A DNA stretch of 26,668 nucleotides from positions 1,154-27,821 of the forward strand of contig DJRM01000068.1 of assembly GCA_002440085.1 (NCBI GenBank), read 5' to 3'. Below are positions 22,628 through 26,668 of the stretch, piece after piece. The translations under genes and the position numbers were made by a program. This stretch comes from Bacteroidales bacterium UBA6360. GTDB lineage: Bacteria > Bacteroidota > Bacteroidia > Bacteroidales > UBA932. The notes below the pieces were generated by a model. That model made no database searches. It was not told where the DNA came from and worked only from the letters and a program-made list of their open reading frames with translations. Within the stretch, counting starts at the first letter, position 1. The number at the start of each line of letters is the position of its first letter.

Positions 22628-23665
22628 ATGAAAGGTTTATACAAGATAGCGTCTGCCGTTCTGGCACTTCTGGCTGCGGTTTCCTGCAGCGGCGAATTCG
22701 GTCCTGTGTTTACAGGAAAATATGACGAACCGGGTTCCGGCAAGGTGTGGACGATGGAAGATTTTTCCGACTGCAAGTTCGTCACAATCAAGGAACTTAA
22801 GAATATGTATGTGGATGACGAGCCGATTAAGTTCACGGAGAATTATGCGATTAAAGGGCAGGTGACGACTTCGGATCAGGCAGGAAACTTTTATCGGAGT
22901 TTCTACATTCAGGACGAGACTGCCGGAATCGAGATAAAGGTAGGAAAGACAGGACTTTACAATGACTATAAGCTCGGGCAGTGGATTTATGTCAGATGCA
23001 AGGATCTCGTGCTCGGCTCGTACGAGGGCGCGAAGCAGCTCGGATGGGAAGATCTTACGGGAGACTACGAGAGCGCCTATATGGATGTGCAGCTGATTGT
23101 CGAACAGCATGTCTTCCGCGGAAAGCTTGACTCGCCAGTTGAACCAGTTGAAGTGTTGGAAGAAAAAGATCTTAAGAGTGCGGATTTTCAAGGGAAATAT
23201 GTGACGGTGAAGGATATGTCATATACTAACACGATGTTCTGCATGCTCAACATCAACCCGGACAAAGACAAGAAGAAGCAGGAGAACAGGATTTTTCTTG
23301 ATGAAGATACAGCCGGCGCATGGGGAGTGACGACTTGGGCAATGTCCAAGCAGAAGTTTTCGGAATATTTGAACAGCGGCGTTTGGGACAATGCTGAAGT
23401 TGCGGATGGCTCTGCGCGGGTGTCGGAAATAAAGGCTCTGATAAAACCTACGGCTTATTCTGTCAGCCAGTATTTCAAAAAGGGTAAGACAACGATGGCT
23501 ATCCGCACGAGTGGCTACAGCAAGTTTGCTGACAAGGAGATGAAGGAGACAATCGGCGACGGAACCAAGGTCACTTTTACCGGCATTCTTACTGTCTACA
23601 AGAACGAACCTCAATTCACTCTCATCAGCCTTGACGGTGTGAAGGATGAGAATGCGACGGAATAA
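22628..23665 (+). CDS. DUF5689-like OB-fold lipoprotein
   Basis: The 345-residue lipoprotein has a lipobox AAVSC (C20) followed by SGEFG. Its main part opens TIKELKNMYV, then an OB-fold pattern IKGQVTTSDQAGNFYRSFYIQD and IEIKVGK, typical of DUF5689 proteins that accompany TonB receptors and secreted nucleases or phosphatases in Bacteroidetes. A second OB-like segment lies at about 195-330 (GKYVTVKDMSY to KVTFTGILTVYKNEPQFTLI). I start it at ATG 22628; an in-frame TTG at 22619 would add three residues. It probably sits at the cell surface with the receptor. The molecular role is not known. Confidence 0.82.
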   Translation: MKGLYKIASAVLALLAAVSCSGEFGPVFTGKYDEPGSGKVWTMEDFSDCKFVTIKELKNMYVDDEPIKFTENYAIKGQVTTSDQAGNFYRSFYIQDETAGIEIKVGKTGLYNDYKLGQWIYVRCKDLVLGSYEGAKQLGWEDLTGDYESAYMDVQLIVEQHVFRGKLDSPVEPVEVLEEKDLKSADFQGKYVTVKDMSYTNTMFCMLNINPDKDKKKQENRIFLDEDTAGAWGVTTWAMSKQKFSEYLNSGVWDNAEVADGSARVSEIKALIKPTAYSVSQYFKKGKTTMAIRTSGYSKFADKEMKETIGDGTKVTFTGILTVYKNEPQFTLISLDGVKDENATE

Positions 23666-23667
23666 TT

Positions 23668-24900
23668 ATGTTCGAGACTTTTGCAAATAAGAAGGCTTTC
23701 ATGGCGGCGGTCGTAATGACCGCTGCTGTGGCATTGTCGTGTTCTTCTGTTTCTGATTCAGCATTTTCCGGAACCGGAGACCCGGAGATTACGGCGGTAA
23801 GCGGAGAGATGTCGTGGGCCTGGAACAATGCTGATGCTCACGTCCTTACTGTTGAAGGCAGCAATCTTGACGGCAAGACGATATGGGTTACAGGCAACAC
23901 CCATTTTAAGGTTGATGTGGACGGCACTGTATTGACAGTCTTGCCTGTTGCTGTTCTTGGCGAAGCATCCGGGACTGTCTCAGAAAGGCTGAGCGTGATG
24001 GTATCATACGGGAATGCCTTTCAGTTCACTTTGACGCATACCGGCAAGGCAGGGGCAGTGACTCCAGAGCCGCTTCCGGGAGGCAGTTTCGCCTATTCTG
24101 ACTGCTGCGAAATACCTGCCGTGAATCTCGGGGATGCTCACTCGACTCGTAGCGGTGTGCATGGCGATGACAGGTGGTTCAATACGTCTACGGCGGACGC
24201 TGACCTGTCGGTCGTGTCTCACACGTTTACAAATGGCGGGAGAAGGCATCGGACCTACACGCTGCTGTATGACAAGACCAAGCGTTGTGCTCTCTGGGCT
24301 GCCTGTGCGTTCAATTCGACGACGTTCGGAGGAAGTGTCGGCCGCAATGAGAAATGGCAATATGACCCGGCGATAGACCCATCGGATCAGCCAAACCTTG
24401 GCAATGCTTATTCCGGCTACTCACGAGGACATCAGATTGCTTCAGGTGACCGTCAGACGACAAAGACGGAAAACTGGCAGACTTTCTACTACAGCAATAT
24501 GACGCCGCAGAAGCAGCCGTTCAATGGTTCGAACTGGGCCAAACTTGAGCAGAAGGTGCAGGCACTCGGGAAGAAGACTTCAGGACGTGATACCCTTTAC
24601 CTCGTGACCGGACCTGTGTTCGGGAACGGCTATGGTTACACTACTGACAGGAGCGGAAACAACTGTGCTGTGCCGACGCGCTACTACAAATGTTTGTTGC
24701 TTTGTACATTCGATGCCGGTGGCAATGTGATTTCAGCCAAGGGAACGGCCTATCTTACGACGGGTCAGGACGACACAAACTACAATTCTTGGCTGACGAC
24801 AATCGACAAGGTTGAGGAGATCACAGGCTTCAATCTCTTTGCGAATGTTCCGGAAGATATTCAGATTGCAGCCGAAAAGTCTTCGTCTTTAGTCTTGTAG
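23668..24900 (+). CDS. Second exported DNA/RNA non-specific endonuclease (NUC family) lipoprotein
   Basis: The 410-residue product has a signal peptide with lipobox ALSC (C25) and an N-terminal beta-sandwich of about 90 residues (40-130) similar in layout to BACON. The NUC domain (about 145-400) has the active-site motif SRGHQIASGDR (catalytic H255) and the metal-site stretch FYYSNMTPQKQPFN followed by WAKLE. DTLYLVTGPVFG and YYKCLLLCTF match the family core. It follows the DUF5689 gene after 2 nt and closes the operon. It is not a close duplicate of the NUC enzyme at 17433, so the locus carries two different nucleases. The weak hairpin GGACA/TGTCC at 24900-24915 may be the operon end. Confidence 0.92.
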   Translation: MFETFANKKAFMAAVVMTAAVALSCSSVSDSAFSGTGDPEITAVSGEMSWAWNNADAHVLTVEGSNLDGKTIWVTGNTHFKVDVDGTVLTVLPVAVLGEASGTVSERLSVMVSYGNAFQFTLTHTGKAGAVTPEPLPGGSFAYSDCCEIPAVNLGDAHSTRSGVHGDDRWFNTSTADADLSVVSHTFTNGGRRHRTYTLLYDKTKRCALWAACAFNSTTFGGSVGRNEKWQYDPAIDPSDQPNLGNAYSGYSRGHQIASGDRQTTKTENWQTFYYSNMTPQKQPFNGSNWAKLEQKVQALGKKTSGRDTLYLVTGPVFGNGYGYTTDRSGNNCAVPTRYYKCLLLCTFDAGGNVISAKGTAYLTTGQDDTNYNSWLTTIDKVEEITGFNLFANVPEDIQIAAEKSSSLVL

Positions 24901-24981
24901 GACAGATTATTGTCCGCTAAAAATGAAGCCGCAGATTTAAGCCGGCAGCGATGATGCTCAGGTCATAATCGTACGTCATTC

Positions 24982-25131
24982 TTAAGAAGTAAGTCCCATG
25001 TCATCGAAAAGGGTTGGCTCGGGCGGCGATGAACAGGCTTCCCCAAGCATTTTCGCCCAGTCTTTTTCGGGGTTCTCAAGGAATGTCGAGATGTTGACGT
25101 AGTACATCAGCATCAATAATTTCGTCCGCAT
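24982..25131 (-). CDS. Hypothetical 49-aa protein directly downstream of miaA
   Basis: A 49-codon ORF begins 8 nt after the miaA stop on the same strand. It reads MRTKLLMLMYYVNISTFLEN and ends PEPTLFDDMGLTS, with a mildly hydrophobic head and an acidic tail. Placement right after miaA and a clean start favour a real small gene, but there is no recognised family and no strong ribosome-binding site. The rest of the gap up to 24900 (about 80 nt) holds nothing I can name. Confidence 0.35.
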   Translation of the reverse strand: MRTKLLMLMYYVNISTFLENPEKDWAKMLGEACSSPPEPTLFDDMGLTS

Positions 25132-25139
25132 CCTAATAA

Positions 25140-26054
25140 TTATGAATCAATCCAGACAATAGATTTGTCCCGTCGCCAATAGGACATCTGCCTTTGGGCA
25201 TAGCGGCGGGAGTTGCGCTGAATCAGTTCCACGGCGCGGTCGAGGGTGGTGACCGGTCCGTCGCCGGGGCTTGTCGGTCCCCATCCTTCTGTGCTGACCT
25301 TGCCGTCGAGAAAGTCGAACCAGGCGAAGATTTCCTTGTAACCTACGGTCTGGAGGGCAGGACGGTCGCGGAACGGGAGCAGGCTTCGGGCTTCATCCAC
25401 AAGTCCAGAGTCAATCATCTTAAGCACGCGCGAGTCGATACGCTTATAGAGTTCCTCCTTGGGGCGTGAAAGGCCGATTTTTTCGATCTCAAAGTCGTGT
25501 CGGCGGTTAGGTGATGTCTTGAATGAAGAAAACTTGCGCCCGGTCATCAGGCAGACCTCAAGTGCCCGCACGACCCTCTGGCCGTTTGACAGGTCAATCA
25601 CCCCGCAGCTCTCCGGGTCAAGTTCCCGCAGCTGTCTTGCAAGTTCTCCGACACCCTCTTCCCTAAGTCGCCCCGAGAGCTCGGCTCGCAGTGACGGATC
25701 CGCCGCCGGGAAGTCATCCAGTCCGTTCACAAAGGCGTCTATGTAGAATCCAGAGCCTCCGCACATGACGAGAGTCTCGTGCCCCTTCGCGAACAGTTCA
25801 CTCACAAGGCGGTGTGCCTCAATCTCATAGCGTCCCGCGGTGTAGTCCTCCGTGACTGAATTGGAGTGGATAAAATAATGCTTCACGGCGGCAAGCTGTG
25901 AAGCATCCGGGACAGCCGTCCCTATGGTCATTTCCCTGAAAATCTGCCTTGAGTCGCACGAAATCACCGGTGAACCGCATTCCAACGCCCTCTCAACGGC
26001 GAAATCAGTCTTTCCGACCCCCGTCGGTCCCAGTATTATCTCAACTTTTCTCAA
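25140..26054 (-). CDS. miaA: tRNA dimethylallyltransferase MiaA
   Basis: MiaA adds the dimethylallyl group to A37 of tRNAs reading UNN codons. The protein has the P-loop GPTGVGKT at residues 9-16, then SCDSRQIF with the catalytic aspartate, GGSGFYIDAF and GQRVVRALEVCLMTG, and the C-terminal YAQRQMSYWRRD motif. No ATG lies between the upstream gene and the P-loop. TTG at 26054 (product MRKVEIILGPTG) gives 304 residues, the usual size. A longer frame from TTG 26141 would translate the intergenic palindrome (LRYLASPSALHSIFFF) and is rejected. Confidence 0.95.
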   Translation of the reverse strand: MRKVEIILGPTGVGKTDFAVERALECGSPVISCDSRQIFREMTIGTAVPDASQLAAVKHYFIHSNSVTEDYTAGRYEIEAHRLVSELFAKGHETLVMCGGSGFYIDAFVNGLDDFPAADPSLRAELSGRLREEGVGELARQLRELDPESCGVIDLSNGQRVVRALEVCLMTGRKFSSFKTSPNRRHDFEIEKIGLSRPKEELYKRIDSRVLKMIDSGLVDEARSLLPFRDRPALQTVGYKEIFAWFDFLDGKVSTEGWGPTSPGDGPVTTLDRAVELIQRNSRRYAQRQMSYWRRDKSIVWIDS

Positions 26055-26090
26055 AATTTCTTCTAATAAAGTCGCTTGGATGGAAATGGC

Positions 26091-26198
26091 GAAGAAAAAG
26101 ATGGAGTGCAAGGCGCTCGGCGAAGCCAAATACCGCAGCAACCTTATGGTTGTGAGGATTTTGGCAAGACGAGCAACGCGGCAATCCGCTTTTTATTC
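26091..26198 (-). repeat. ~107-nt imperfect palindrome, copy 2
   Basis: This is the same element as at 2854-2960, on the opposite strand, about 85% identical with one indel. Its 5' arm overlaps the stop codon of the upstream acidic-tailed gene (26193-26195), so in both places it lies at once behind a gene and in the same direction. Four base pairs of the stem differ from copy 1 by changes on both sides, and the internal loops TCCTCA and CTGCGG are unchanged. It fills most of the space between that gene and miaA. Confidence 0.85.
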
Positions 26199-26666
26199 GT
26201 CATTTCCTTCATTTTCGTCATAGACGATGTCCTCATCGTCCTTATCGTCATCTTCGTCGTCAAAATCATCATCCTCGTCGTCCTCATCATCCCAGTTCCC
26301 CTCTTCCTTGCGGATGATGTTGCGCTTCTTGTCCTCCGGAAGGTCTTCGTAGGCCACATATCCGTTCTCGAACTCGATCGGATTTGGTCCCTTCGTTTCC
26401 ACCAGCACCGGATAGACAACGCCCGGCCTTGCCTCGACCTCGCCCTCACAGTCCACGAGCACGCTCTTCTTGTTGGTTGTGTCGTAGAAATAGACAAAGC
26501 TGTCCTCGCCCCTCTTGTGGCAGTCTCCGAGCGTCACCTCGTCAATCGTGCCCTTTCCCATATTCTGAACGCTGTAGCGGGCAATCGCGCTTCCGTCCGG
26601 GTTCACGGCCTTGAAAAGCACAATCTGATCCATCGGAAAGTCCATATCCGCGTGCATCCTCTTGTG
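26193..26666 (-). CDS. Hypothetical protein with very acidic C-terminal tail (5' end outside the window)
   Basis: The frame is open to the window edge; the first ATG inside is at 26657. The visible ~155 residues start with a beta-rich part (QIVLFKAVNPDGSAIARYSV, then SFVYFYDTTNKKSVLVDCEG and VVYPVLVETKG). They end in about 35 residues made almost only of D and E with a few hydrophobics. I do not recognise the family. Low-complexity acidic tails often bind basic partners such as nucleic-acid-binding or ribosomal proteins, but that is only a possibility. The gene precedes miaA on the same strand, with the palindrome between them. Confidence 0.7.
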   Translation of the reverse strand, partial: HKRMHADMDFPMDQIVLFKAVNPDGSAIARYSVQNMGKGTIDEVTLGDCHKRGEDSFVYFYDTTNKKSVLVDCEGEVEARPGVVYPVLVETKGPNPIEFENGYVAYEDLPEDKKRNIIRKEEGNWDDEDDEDDDFDDEDDDKDDEDIVYDENEGNDE

Positions 26667-26668
26667 GA

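Noticed and set aside
26055..26141. N-terminal extension of MiaA (LRYLASPSALHSIFFF...).
   Set aside because: It is translation of the intergenic palindrome; the same element behind rpoC is not in such a frame because of an indel and stops.

Overview
The window looks like a chromosomal segment of an uncultured gut-type Bacteroidales bacterium. The evidence is the repeated Bacteroidetes promoter form (TTG, about 19 nt, then TAnnTTTG), the Bacteroidetes versions of IleS, LspA and DksA, BACON-domain lipoproteins with a TonB-dependent receptor, and an ORF6N protein. Genus cannot be fixed from the sequence.

Left part (1-10908) is housekeeping: the 3' two thirds of rpoC, a DUF2238-like membrane protein, a convergent XRE regulator, tsaB and cvpA on the minus strand, and from a divergent promoter the ileS-dksA-lspA operon. 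Between the membrane protein and the XRE gene lies a 400-nt stretch with a consensus promoter and strong long-range pairing but no credible ORF, which I call a candidate structured RNA.

Middle part (10929-13988) is accessory. A tRNA-Ser(UGA) is followed by a 126-nt perfect four-way-junction palindrome and a 12-bp copy of the tRNA 3' region. Then comes a cassette-like array of two repeated modules. Module A holds a promoter and a ~95-nt three-hairpin RNA ending in a terminator (three full copies plus a fourth that keeps only its promoter half). Module B holds a promoter, a leader with an early terminator, a 13-14 aa leader peptide and a 50-aa single-span basic protein (two full copies plus one that has lost its protein). 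In both full B copies the variable 5' leader is complementary to the start-codon region, although the two copies differ in sequence. This layout resembles hok/mok/sok-type RNA-controlled small toxins by analogy, not homology, and is the best candidate for an undescribed system here. A frameshifted ORF6N gene occupies the cargo position behind the first A module.

Right part (14080-24900) is a plus-strand locus of seven exported proteins: two BACON lipoproteins, two lipoprotein nucleases of the DNA/RNA non-specific (NUC) family, one endonuclease/exonuclease/phosphatase protein, a TonB-dependent receptor and a DUF5689-like lipoprotein. Together they suggest extracellular nucleic-acid breakdown with uptake of products. 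The last A module supplies the promoter in front of it.

The end (24982-26666) is on the minus strand: an acidic-tailed protein cut by the window edge, miaA, and a small ORF. A ~107-nt imperfect palindrome lies directly behind the stop codons of both rpoC and the acidic-tailed gene, and its two copies show four compensatory base-pair changes.
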